Assembly (NCBI GenBank): GCA_005798405.1
Contig: SYJQ01000011.1
Location: 1-37,254, forward strand
Reading direction: 5' to 3'
DNA: 37,254 bases
Source of the DNA: Nitrosopumilaceae archaeon
GTDB lineage: Archaea; Thermoproteota; Nitrososphaeria; Nitrososphaerales; Nitrosopumilaceae
The notes under the pieces were generated by a model that was not told the DNA's origin, searched no databases, and saw only the letters and a list, made by a program, of their open reading frames with translations. This document shows, in pieces, positions 24,004 to 31,967 of this stretch; positions within the stretch are counted from its first letter, which is position 1, and each line of letters begins with the position of its first letter. Both the position numbers and the translations under genes were made by a program.

Positions 24004-26562
24004 CTAGCTCCAAAAAAATTCGTCTAATCCAGTTTGTTTTGGCTTGCCTAGCATAGTCTGAAAATCCAAATCCATCGACGATGTAATTTGATCCAATGTG
24101 GCTTCCATAAACTCCATGTATTTCTTTGAATCTATCTCTTCTTTTTTTGCCATCTCCACTGGTTTTACTCCAGGTTTGTTTAAAATTTTAACATATGATA
24201 TCTTGTCTCCTTTCTTTACCTCTCTAATTGACTCAAGTAATTTTGCGGCTCGAATGTGCTGTGGAACTGTTTTGATGTATTCAGATGGTGCTTTACTGAT
24301 CATCACATTAAATGTCAAGTCTTGCAACGGTATTTCTTTTGCTTCTACTTTTTTTGCACATGTTGCAATCTTATCTGTAATGTCTTTTTTTGCTCGCTCA
24401 AAATCTGCAACCGTCTGAACTTTGGACAGTACATCAAGTAGTTCGTAAAACAATTTTCTGATAAATGGTGGTGTATGGGATTTTTTTCCAGTTAAACCTT
24501 TTACGTCTACCGTTCCTGCCTTAGTTACACCAAGATAGTTTTTCTTTCTGTTGCTTAATACACAGTATCTGTAAACTTTGTCAATTTCTAAATCTACACC
24601 GTGATCTTTTTTTGCTTGCTCTATCACATTGTGAATTTGTTCATCTGTGGGTTTTTTGATAAATAATGAATCTGTATCACCATAAAGAACTTCAATTCCT
24701 ATCGCTTCACATTTTTTAATTGTCTCTAGAATTGTAAATCTCCCAATAGCAGTTGTCGCTTCTGCTGCAGGAAGAAAATATAATGGAAAAATCTCAGCAC
24801 CCATTACCCCATAACTGGCGTTTAAAATCACTTTGAGTGCTTGACTTACTACTGTGTATTGCTGTCTTTGGTCCTCTGTGAGTGTCTCTTTTTTTGAGAG
24901 ACTCTTGTAGTAATTTACTCTCAAATCTCGTAGTGACCCGATAATTATCGCTGTAATCCCATTTCTTTTCGTACATGCCCAATGGTTTGTTTGAGGTATG
25001 GTGTTTTTCTTGCATTCCTCGTGAGAACATCTCACTGTTTCATATGATATGTTTCGAACCTTGATGATACTTGGGTATAGACTTGCAAAATCCATTACTA
25101 CTACATCAAAATGGATTCCCTCTTTTGGATCTATGACTAATCCCCCTCGATATTTTTTATCTTTGATCACTGCATCTGATGATACTCCTTCTGATCTTCT
25201 CTCCAATTCTTCTCTTTTTGGAATCAATGCATTTCTTTGTCTGTGTTCATAATACAACAAACTCCTAATCCATTGTGATACTCCCATTCTAGCAATGTCA
25301 TCTATTGGCATTCTTCCAATTCTAGAAATGATTACAAGCAAATCCATCAAAAGATCTTTGTTGAAACTTGTAAGCTCGTATGTTAGCAGTGCATCATTGT
25401 AACAATAGTTTGCAATTTGATACAGGCTTAGTTGATCAAATTCTAATCCGTAATCTATTTTTTCTTTGTTTAAGAGTGCCTTTGAGACACTGTTTAATGA
25501 AAAATCTGTATATTTTTGACTAAATGCATAAATTTGAAATGAGCGATTTGACAGTGTTCTATACAAATCAAGATGCACTCCGTGCTTTAGAGTTGCAGAA
25601 TCTTTCATCATGTATAGTGGATTATTTTCATTTTTTATCCCCAATCTTTCTGCTCTGTTAAACAAATACGGTAAATCAAATTCGTCTCCGTTGTATGTTA
25701 CAACAAAAGGAAATTCTTCAATTATTTTAAATGCGTCTAAGATCATCTCTTTTTCTTTACTCTGTTCATAAAATACAATCTTGATGTTCTGACCAAGTTC
25801 GTTTGTTCCTTGATCTGTCCCTTCTGTTCTTAGCACAAAAATCTGGTCAAACCCATCTGTCCCCTTTAGCCCTATGGCTGTAACTTTTTTTTCTGCAATC
25901 TTTGGGTCTGGAATTCTTCCAATTTCAGCCTCGACTTCTATATCTACGCTCAATCTTTTGATTCTGGGTATTGGTTGATTCAGTAAATCTGCCCAATCTG
26001 AAATTAATTCTTTGAATTCTTTTGGGTCTACCATGTTTTCACTATCTACCTTATCCCACAGCAGACTCTTTAGAGCGAGTTTGACCTCACTTGATATTTC
26101 TAAATCATGTGGTTTTATTTCTCCATTGATTACTTCATAATATTTTCCAACAATTAATGATCTATCATAAAGATAATTTTCATAATATTTGATATCTGAT
26201 TCCCATGTCTCAATTATGTTTCTGATACTTTTGTCTCCAGTAGTGCCACCAATTGTAAGCGGATCTGCAACTGTGATTTTTGACATGGTTATCTCTTCAT
26301 CTTTTATTAGATCATGACGTTTCACTGATTTTATTTCTAAAATATCATCTCTTTCTTGTAGAAAGTCTAATTCATCTGGAGATAATCTAGAATAGCAGTA
26401 TGGCTTGTGTTCTGTTTCATCATGCCATAAAATTAATTTCTGTGATGTCGGCTCGTAGAATTTTAACACTGCCTTTCTTGTTATGTTGTCATATGTTGCA
26501 GAAACTAACATTGATGGTGGCATTGAATTAATTTTTTCTGTTTCTTTAACGTTAATCTGCAT
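24004..26562 (-). CDS. polB: DNA polymerase, family B
   Basis: This is a replicative-type B-family polymerase of 852 residues. The exonuclease motifs are present: Exo I 'SVDIEVEAE' (about residue 205), Exo II 'VTYNGDEFDLPY', Exo III 'YCYNDALLTY'. Polymerase motif A is 'VVMDFASLYPSII', motif B 'KVILNASYGVMGAE' and motif C 'YGDTDS', so the catalytic Asp residues are intact. The last residues 'KQTGLDEFFWS' are a PCNA-interacting PIP box (Q-x-x-L-x-x-F-F). No split or intein is seen. It follows the dCMP deaminase gene by eight bases on the same strand, giving precursor supply and polymerase in one operon. Confidence 0.97.
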   Translation of the reverse strand: MQINVKETEKINSMPPSMLVSATYDNITRKAVLKFYEPTSQKLILWHDETEHKPYCYSRLSPDELDFLQERDDILEIKSVKRHDLIKDEEITMSKITVADPLTIGGTTGDKSIRNIIETWESDIKYYENYLYDRSLIVGKYYEVINGEIKPHDLEISSEVKLALKSLLWDKVDSENMVDPKEFKELISDWADLLNQPIPRIKRLSVDIEVEAEIGRIPDPKIAEKKVTAIGLKGTDGFDQIFVLRTEGTDQGTNELGQNIKIVFYEQSKEKEMILDAFKIIEEFPFVVTYNGDEFDLPYLFNRAERLGIKNENNPLYMMKDSATLKHGVHLDLYRTLSNRSFQIYAFSQKYTDFSLNSVSKALLNKEKIDYGLEFDQLSLYQIANYCYNDALLTYELTSFNKDLLMDLLVIISRIGRMPIDDIARMGVSQWIRSLLYYEHRQRNALIPKREELERRSEGVSSDAVIKDKKYRGGLVIDPKEGIHFDVVVMDFASLYPSIIKVRNISYETVRCSHEECKKNTIPQTNHWACTKRNGITAIIIGSLRDLRVNYYKSLSKKETLTEDQRQQYTVVSQALKVILNASYGVMGAEIFPLYFLPAAEATTAIGRFTILETIKKCEAIGIEVLYGDTDSLFIKKPTDEQIHNVIEQAKKDHGVDLEIDKVYRYCVLSNRKKNYLGVTKAGTVDVKGLTGKKSHTPPFIRKLFYELLDVLSKVQTVADFERAKKDITDKIATCAKKVEAKEIPLQDLTFNVMISKAPSEYIKTVPQHIRAAKLLESIREVKKGDKISYVKILNKPGVKPVEMAKKEEIDSKKYMEFMEATLDQITSSMDLDFQTMLGKPKQTGLDEFFWS

Positions 26563-26570
26563 GTGATCAC

Positions 26571-27134
26571 TTAGATGACGTTTTCGTATTTGCTAACTAA
26601 TTCTTTTGCCCATTTTGTAATTCTGCTTTTATCCAGATGAACAACTTCGACTCCCGCTTCTTTTAATAATTCGAAATCTGTTTCTGGATAAGAATCAAGG
26701 CAGACAAATTTTTTAATCCCGATTGTAATTGCCATCTTTGTACATTCTAAACATGGAACAAATGTAGTGTATAAAACAGCCCCTGCAATTCCAGCTTCAA
26801 TTCCTAGTATTGCACAATGCATTATGGCATTGGCCTCAGCATGATTGCAAAGACATCTGTCCAACGAAGCTCCTGACTCTATCTTTCCTTCCATTCTCAG
26901 TTGACATCGCTTGCATCCTCCATCAAAACAGTTTTTGATTCCCGGGGGTGTTCCATTATATCCTGTTGCTAATTGTCTGTTCTTGCGTACTATTACCGCA
27001 CCTACTTGTCTTGTCATACAATTTGAGCGAAGCTTGGCCAGCTCTGCTTGAAGCATAAAATATTCATCCCAATTTGGTCTCTCAAAAGACTTGCTCACAC
27101 AAACCATGCCTATTTGTTCAATATATTGATTCAT
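26571..27134 (-). CDS. dCMP deaminase family protein (ComEB-like)
   Basis: This zinc deaminase converts dCMP to dUMP, feeding dTMP synthesis. The active site is H98-A-E100 in 'CNHAEANAI', with C128-x-x-C131 in 'PCLECTK'. Extra cysteines in 'CFDGGCKRCQLRMEGKIES' with 'LDRCLCNHAE' are as in the dCMP deaminases that carry a second zinc site. It has 187 residues. The N-terminal 'RPNWDEYFMLQAELAKLRS' is typical of this family. It is the first gene of the operon with polB and faces away from the ESCRT-III gene, with only about 80-110 bases for two divergent promoters. Confidence 0.92.
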   Translation of the reverse strand: MNQYIEQIGMVCVSKSFERPNWDEYFMLQAELAKLRSNCMTRQVGAVIVRKNRQLATGYNGTPPGIKNCFDGGCKRCQLRMEGKIESGASLDRCLCNHAEANAIMHCAILGIEAGIAGAVLYTTFVPCLECTKMAITIGIKKFVCLDSYPETDFELLKEAGVEVVHLDKSRITKWAKELVSKYENVI

Positions 27135-27247
27135 GAAATTCCTTAACTATGCCTGGAATTGCCAAAATAACCTAAAACTATCTTTTTTGTGTAATATCTT
27201 AGACACCTCCAATTATGATCTTGTTTTATGACGTAAAAGAGAATTTA

Positions 27248-27871
27248 ATGAATCAGAATTGGAATAACCCACAATCAAAAGGAATCTCTGAGCATCTCCA
27301 TGGACTGAAAAAAGAAGCACCATTAAAACCAAGAATTCAAAATTCTCTTGTACAATTGAACAAAACCGTGTCCTCTCTTGATTACAAAGTAAAAAGTCTA
27401 GATGAAAAAGACGCAAAATTATTTAGCAGAATCGTATCTGCAAAAAAGAATCACGACTCTACAACTGGTAAAGTACTTGCAAACGAATTAGTGGAATTAA
27501 GAAAAAATAAAAAAATTCTAAACACATTGAAATTATCATTAGAACAAGTTAATCTAAGATTGTCAACAGTTTCAGATGTAGGTGATGTCATGGCCTCATT
27601 AGGTCCAATAATGGCAACAATGAATGCATTAAAGCCATCATTGGGAAGAATCATGCCTGAAGTAAGCCATGAATTTGAATCATTATTTGGAATTCTAAAC
27701 GAATCCATATCTGGTTCATTTGAAGGAAGCTTTGAATCTGATGGAGTGTCTAATGAAGAAACTGAAAGTATCTTACGAGAAGCAGCAGTAGTAGCTGGAA
27801 ATCGTGTCGGTGATAAATTCCCATCAACTCCAAGTGGAATCTCATCTTCAAGCTCAATTGGGCTAGAATAA
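27248..27871 (+). CDS. ESCRT-III (CdvB-type/Snf7) protein
   Basis: This is a 207-residue all-helical protein with the archaeal CdvB/Snf7 layout. It opens with 'KEAPLKPRIQNSLVQLNKTV' (helix 1), then long amphipathic helices with 'KDAKLFSRIVSAKKNHDSTT' and 'ANELVELRKNKKILNTLKLS', then 'VGDVMASLGPIMATMNALKP' and an acidic C-terminal part with a Ser-rich end. ESCRT-III proteins polymerise on membranes and drive scission, and in Crenarchaeota and Thaumarchaeota CdvB does this in cell division. No winged-helix CdvA-binding domain is present, so this is a CdvB1/B2-like paralogue. An ATG at 27215 would add 11 residues; I prefer 27248 because the alignment-like core begins there. The tubulin-like gene is next. 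Confidence 0.85.
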   Translation: MNQNWNNPQSKGISEHLHGLKKEAPLKPRIQNSLVQLNKTVSSLDYKVKSLDEKDAKLFSRIVSAKKNHDSTTGKVLANELVELRKNKKILNTLKLSLEQVNLRLSTVSDVGDVMASLGPIMATMNALKPSLGRIMPEVSHEFESLFGILNESISGSFEGSFESDGVSNEETESILREAAVVAGNRVGDKFPSTPSGISSSSSIGLE

Positions 27872-27968
27872 TTCATCTCTGTTTTAGAGTCAATTTTTAA
27901 ATCTAAAAACATCAAAATACGATATGGTTGGTATAATTTCTTCTACTCTCTTATTAATGAGCAGCGAG

Positions 27969-27990
27969 ATATCTTGGATGGTTAAGATAT
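27969..27990 (+). promoter_or_regulatory. Inverted repeat just before the tubulin-like gene
   Basis: ATATCTT (27969-27975) and AAGATAT (27984-27990) are perfect seven-base mirror copies around an eight-base loop, ending four bases before the ATG at 27995. In the message this would form a hairpin next to the start codon; in DNA it could be an operator. A 27-codon frame (27924-28007) crosses it and ends inside the gene. Confidence 0.4.
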
Positions 27991-27994
27991 TCCA

Positions 27995-29380
27995 ATGTCA
28001 AAATTAGCTCCACTTCCACCAGCCCCTGTACTGATGATCTGTTTTGGTCACTGCGGTATTGGATTAGGAGCTGAATCTTATCGTAGGCTATTGCTAGATG
28101 TTGGCGCAGATCCACTAAAACCAACACTTAATCCAAAAGATGAATCACGTGTTCTAAAAAGATACGGTAGCACAATTCTGAGATTCTCACCTTCTTATGG
28201 TGCTGGAAACATTCCACTTATTCCCAGAGCATTACTTGTTGACTTGGATCCAAGGGCAGCTAATCTCATTTTGCAATCATATCCTGATCTTTTTGCCCTA
28301 CGTGATCAGCATGTAATTCATGGTGCGGGAGGGGCTGCAAGAAACTGGGCAGAAGGAAAGACTAGATTTTTAGAAGAAATGAGGACCAAAGTTGACATCA
28401 AAAAACAACTATCTGCGATTTCTCCAGAACCCGTAAGGGGATATGTTGTTCCATTTGCTATGGGTGGTGGAACTGGCAGCTCTTTTTCAAGTGCGTTTAT
28501 TGAATACATAAAAAATGATACCAAAGAACATGCTACTATTGCAACTTTTGGCTTACTACCTGAATTTGGCTGGGATCCTGTAATTTTTGAAGCTGCTGCA
28601 ATTAACATTGTGATGAATTTAGAATACCAAATAAAATACAGTGATTGTTCAATTTTAGTTTCAAATAAAGCCCTTAGACAACTTGCACATCAACACGAAA
28701 AGAAATTACAAAAAATTCCTTCCATCATAGATGATTTGCCAAAAGAACATGAAGTAGGTTGGAAAGATTACAAAGGAATGAACTTGATAGCTGCAAATAC
28801 AATTTCCATGTTTATCTCATCATTTGCAAGGGAAACAGAATGGGACATGTCTAATTATCGTACATGGCTTGCAACAAAAAAACCAAAATTTGCAGTTCCT
28901 TGGATAATGCCAGTCAGTCCATCTGAAAGTCAATGGGGCAAAGACATGCTAACATCTACAAAAAACAATACAATGGAAGACGTTCTAAGTAAAATTGGCA
29001 AGAAAGAAGACGCACTGCTCTTTGACATTGATGAAAATGATATTCGAAACAATGGTGGCTCTCGTGACTCTTGTTGTATTTTAGTCAAAGTAAAAGGAGA
29101 ATTTGATATCAAAGAACGTGAGGCAATTAAAAGAATCATCAAAGACAAATTTAACATCGAAGAATCCAGAATGATCTTTGTAAAAATTCCGATAATGGAA
29201 GGAGAGCAAGCAAGTATCGCCGCACTTGTAAACACAAAAGCAATAGGCCCAAAAATTTTAGAGATTGCAAAAGAGGCTGAAGAGGCATGGGATGGATATA
29301 AAGACGAATATGGTCGATGGGGACTTTCAACTGAAGAATTTAAACAGGGTTTGATGGACGTAATCCACCAATTTAGCTAG
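27995..29380 (+). CDS. Tubulin-like GTPase (artubulin type)
   Basis: This 461-residue GTPase is from the tubulin/FtsZ superfamily. By eye it follows tubulin better than FtsZ: 'FGHCGIGLGAESY' (17-29) matches tubulin 'AGQCGNQIG', 'PRALLVDLDP' (77-86) matches 'PRAxLVDLEP', 'GAGGAARNWAEG' (110-121) matches 'SGAGNNWAKG', and 'SNKALR' (223-228) matches 'DNEALY'. The nucleotide signature is 157-GGGTGSS-163; the usual final Gly is Ser. 'MNLIAANT' (262-269) matches the base-binding 'LNxLVS' region. The T7 stretch (about 284-291, 'DMSNYRTW') lacks an obvious catalytic acid at the tubulin/FtsZ position. Such genes were described as artubulins in Nitrosoarchaeum. A TAA upstream in frame fixes the start at 27995. 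It runs 123 bases behind the ESCRT-III gene and two before the next one. Confidence 0.88.
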   Translation: MSKLAPLPPAPVLMICFGHCGIGLGAESYRRLLLDVGADPLKPTLNPKDESRVLKRYGSTILRFSPSYGAGNIPLIPRALLVDLDPRAANLILQSYPDLFALRDQHVIHGAGGAARNWAEGKTRFLEEMRTKVDIKKQLSAISPEPVRGYVVPFAMGGGTGSSFSSAFIEYIKNDTKEHATIATFGLLPEFGWDPVIFEAAAINIVMNLEYQIKYSDCSILVSNKALRQLAHQHEKKLQKIPSIIDDLPKEHEVGWKDYKGMNLIAANTISMFISSFARETEWDMSNYRTWLATKKPKFAVPWIMPVSPSESQWGKDMLTSTKNNTMEDVLSKIGKKEDALLFDIDENDIRNNGGSRDSCCILVKVKGEFDIKEREAIKRIIKDKFNIEESRMIFVKIPIMEGEQASIAALVNTKAIGPKILEIAKEAEEAWDGYKDEYGRWGLSTEEFKQGLMDVIHQFS

Positions 29381-29382
29381 AC

Positions 29383-29928
29383 ATGTCTGATTTTGAGTTT
29401 CTTGAAAATCTTGCAATCCAAATCAAAGAAAACCGATCAAAACTCTACGATGTGGAGGATTCTTTATCAAATGTCAACATACAACTACGTGAAATTCCCC
29501 TAAAACGATCAACTGAATCAACCTTTGCAAAAATGATCGGAGTAAATTATGACGATAAACTATCTGAACTTGAAAAGGCAAAAGAGCAACTGGAAAGAAC
29601 AAAAACAGATCTCAAAACTTCTATTGGGAAAGACACTGATAATTTTATCTCCGAAGTAAGCTCACCTAATTTGATTATTCCACTTGATGAAAATCCCAAA
29701 ATAATTGACGGAAATACTGTTTACAAGTATAGAAACGGAGCGAAATTCAAAAATGTTTTTGATATTCTATGTGAAATCTTGGGTCTAAGCTCTCCGCTAG
29801 TTGTAAAAGATGTAATGTTATCTCCAACTGAGATCGTAATAGCTGTAAAAGATGAATTTGAAGCAAAACAAAAATTCATCAACAGTTTTCATGAAGTCCA
29901 AAACACACTCCTTCTTAAAAAAAAATAA
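29383..29928 (+). CDS. Coiled-coil partner of the tubulin-like gene, unknown
   Basis: This is a 181-residue protein I do not recognise. Residues about 10-32 and 55-82 ('SELEKAKEQLERTKTDLKTS') have a charged heptad pattern of coiled coils. Between them lies a basic stretch near 'LREIPLKRSTES'. The C-terminal half ('NGAKFKNVFDILCEILGL' and 'LVVKDVMLSPTEIVIAVKDE') looks like a small alpha/beta domain ending in a helix and a lysine tail. There is no signal or membrane segment. It starts two bases after the tubulin-like stop and must be cotranslated from the same transcript. An adaptor or regulator of the GTPase filament is a guess from position alone. Confidence 0.8.
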   Translation: MSDFEFLENLAIQIKENRSKLYDVEDSLSNVNIQLREIPLKRSTESTFAKMIGVNYDDKLSELEKAKEQLERTKTDLKTSIGKDTDNFISEVSSPNLIIPLDENPKIIDGNTVYKYRNGAKFKNVFDILCEILGLSSPLVVKDVMLSPTEIVIAVKDEFEAKQKFINSFHEVQNTLLLKKK

Positions 29929-29993
29929 ACTCATTTTGTGCTTTGAGATCATAAAAAACCCAAAAATAAAGACGGAAATACTTTATCATACAT

Positions 29994-30016
29994 GATCTGA
30001 TATGGCAAATCAGATC
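29994..30016 (+). promoter_or_regulatory. Perfect inverted repeat GATCTGAT, candidate operator
   Basis: GATCTGAT (29994-30001) and ATCAGATC (30009-30016) are exact mirror copies with a seven-base loop. A third half-site, GATCTGAT, lies at 30051-30058. They sit before the MscS-like gene and around the start of a tiny zinc-finger frame. There is no T-run after the repeat, so a terminator is unlikely. Confidence 0.45.
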
Positions 30017-30094
30017 TACTGTGAAATATGTCATAAACTCAAGTACACTAGATCTGATAAACAAAAAAAATGTGAATGCAAAGACACTGTTTAG
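30002..30094 (+). CDS. 30-residue zinc-finger microprotein
   Basis: From ATG 30002 to TAG 30094 the frame encodes C7-E-I-C10-H and, 13 residues further, C24-E-C26 with basic residues between: a possible CxxC...CxC zinc knuckle. It lies between the tubulin-like cluster and the MscS-like gene, and its ATG is in the loop of an inverted repeat. Such tiny zinc proteins occur elsewhere in this window. The small size makes chance possible. Confidence 0.45.
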   Translation: MANQIYCEICHKLKYTRSDKQKKCECKDTV

Positions 30095-30149
30095 ATCATA
30101 TTTTGAAGTAGCAAGGTATAATAATTCAATTAATAGTTTGAAAAAAGTA

Positions 30150-31073
30150 ATGCAAAGTTCAAAAAATTATTTGTTTGCCGTTTTAGCATTTTCATTAATT
30201 GTAATTAATTTTAATTCTGCATTTGCACAAGAAGATTTTCTTGAAGGAATCTATGTTCCAACAGCTGATGCATTACAACAATTTGCAGTAAGTGTTGCTG
30301 AAAGTATTCCAAAGATTATTGCAGCTGCAATATTGCTCATAATTGGTTTCATTGCTGGTAAACTAGTAGGCAGAGCTGCAAAGAGAGCTGCAACTGCAAT
30401 TCTCCAAAAAACTAGTCAACAAAATCAAGAATTACATGTTGCAGAGGGTGTATATGGTAAATTTGACTCTGTAAAGTTAATTTCAGCCACAATTCGTTGG
30501 TTTGTATATTTATTTTTCATAGTTGCAGCAGTAAACGCTTTACAGTTTGAGCAACTTTCATCCGGACTTACAAGTTTATGGCTTTGGGTTCCTAACCTCA
30601 TTGCCTTTGTGTTAATCATTGTAGTTGGCTCTATCGTTGTTAGTTATGTTAGCAAATGGATTGAGCACCAACTATTAGATCGTCAGATTGCCAGCCCAAG
30701 AATTATCATCTCTATTATCAAGGCAGTTATTTATGGCATAATCTTTGCAATAGGCTTCACACAACTCGGTGTTGGGGAGAGTATAATTCCAATTCTAGTC
30801 TCTGCATTTGCATGGAGTATTGCAGTCGCTATTGGTGCATCAATTGCTGTGGGATTGGGATTTACCTTAAAAGACATACTACCAGGTTCAATCATGGGAG
30901 CATCAACTCAACGCTCTATTCTCAAGGTAGGACAAAAAGTCAAAATTGGTGAAGTCACAGGAACTATCACTGCATCACACTTACTACATGTAATTGTGAC
31001 AAATGATAGAAATGAAAGCATTGTAATTCCAACCAAAACATTGATCAACCAATCAATCACAATTTATAACTAA
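30150..31073 (+). CDS. MscS-like mechanosensitive channel family protein
   Basis: The frame opens at 30021 (GTG), but the ATG at 30150 begins a clear signal-like sequence ('NYLFAVLAFSLIVINFNSAFA'-type; minus-end cut after FA), so I place the start there (307 residues). Four or five hydrophobic helices follow, including 'IIAAAILLIIGFIAGKLVGR' near residue 55. The C-terminal segment 'ILKVGQKVKIGEVTGTIT' and 'SIVIPTKTLINQSI' match the beta domain of MscS-family proteins. These channels release solutes on osmotic downshock. Whether it gates by tension here is a family inference. The start choice is the main uncertainty. Confidence 0.82.
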   Translation: MQSSKNYLFAVLAFSLIVINFNSAFAQEDFLEGIYVPTADALQQFAVSVAESIPKIIAAAILLIIGFIAGKLVGRAAKRAATAILQKTSQQNQELHVAEGVYGKFDSVKLISATIRWFVYLFFIVAAVNALQFEQLSSGLTSLWLWVPNLIAFVLIIVVGSIVVSYVSKWIEHQLLDRQIASPRIIISIIKAVIYGIIFAIGFTQLGVGESIIPILVSAFAWSIAVAIGASIAVGLGFTLKDILPGSIMGASTQRSILKVGQKVKIGEVTGTITASHLLHVIVTNDRNESIVIPTKTLINQSITIYN

Positions 31074-31144
31074 ATTTTCTCATCAAATAATTCCATAACT
31101 TATAACACATCTAATCATCAAAAACTCCATTAAGGTGATATCTA

Positions 31145-31160
31145 GCAACATATCTGTTGC
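31145..31160 (+). promoter_or_regulatory. Inverted repeat over the start of the VIT1-like gene
   Basis: GCAAC (31145-31149) and GTTGC (31156-31160) are mirror copies with a six-base loop. The TTG start at 31157-31159 lies in the right arm. Partly complementary GATAT/ATATC stretches flank it. It could be a hairpin that hides the start or a repressor site. Evidence is by eye. Confidence 0.3.
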
Positions 31161-31879
31161 ACGATATATCTGAACCAAGACATCTTGAACCACATCTAAA
31201 GGAATCAAGTGCAATGAGAGATTTTGTTTTTGGATTTGGTGATGGAATAAACACATCGCTAGGTATTGCTGCCGGTGTCGGTGGGGCTGATGTGTCATCT
31301 AATATTATTATTCTTGCTGCTCTTGTTGGAATGTTTACTGGCGCAAAAGCAATGGCTGTTCAAAATTATCTTGCAGTAAAAACACAAAGACAGTTACTGA
31401 CATCAGAAATTAAGCGTGAGAAATGGGAAATTGAACACAAGCCAGATGATGAAAGAAAAGAAATTGAAGACATCTACAAAGCTAAGGGTTTTTCTGGAAA
31501 GGAACTTGAAATGATTGTTGATAAAATAACTTCTGATAAGAAAGTATGGCTTGATACAATGCTTACAGAAGAACTAAATCTGAATTTAGATATTGCAGGA
31601 AGCCCTCTGAAAAGTGCTCTTCGAATGTTTGTATCTTTTCTAGTGGGTGGAATGTTGCCAATACTACCATTCTTTTTCTTTTCTGGATTGGATGCGCTAT
31701 TTGTTGCAATTGGAATTAGTATCTCTACATCTTTTACAGTTGGCGTGATTAAATCAAAAATGGCAAACACCAGTAAAATAATCGGAGGCTTGGAAATGGC
31801 AGGGCTTGGTACCGGAGTAGCCTTGATTGGATATGGTATTGGTAGCGAATTATCTAATTTAGGAATAATTAGTATCTAA
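31157..31879 (+). CDS. VIT1/CCC1-family (iron/manganese) transporter
   Basis: This 240-residue membrane protein begins with an acidic, His-containing leader ('PRHLEPHLKESSAMR'). The first helix, 'DFVFGFGDGINTSLGIAAGV', has the family's F-G-x-x-D-G-x-x-x-x-L-G-I-x-x-G pattern. A cytoplasmic helical insert (about residues 75-145, rich in E and K) separates it from the last three helices. In VIT1/CCC1 proteins this part binds metal; here it has several Glu residues, as in the known pattern. Family members export or store Fe2+/Mn2+. The TTG start at 31157 is needed to include the whole leader. It lies after the MscS-like gene on the same strand with its own upstream AT-rich region. Confidence 0.88.
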   Translation: MHDISEPRHLEPHLKESSAMRDFVFGFGDGINTSLGIAAGVGGADVSSNIIILAALVGMFTGAKAMAVQNYLAVKTQRQLLTSEIKREKWEIEHKPDDERKEIEDIYKAKGFSGKELEMIVDKITSDKKVWLDTMLTEELNLNLDIAGSPLKSALRMFVSFLVGGMLPILPFFFFSGLDALFVAIGISISTSFTVGVIKSKMANTSKIIGGLEMAGLGTGVALIGYGIGSELSNLGIISI

Positions 31880-31967
31880 TCGCTTAGATGGTATTTAGCA
31901 CATACTGATCAATAATATGAATGACTCCTACGCAGTTGTTATATTCAAAAAACATGATGTCTAAATT

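Noticed and set aside
30021-30149. N-terminal extension of the MscS-like protein
   Set aside because: The extra 43 residues lie before a normal signal-like sequence and overlap the tiny zinc-finger frame, so the internal ATG 30150 is the better start.
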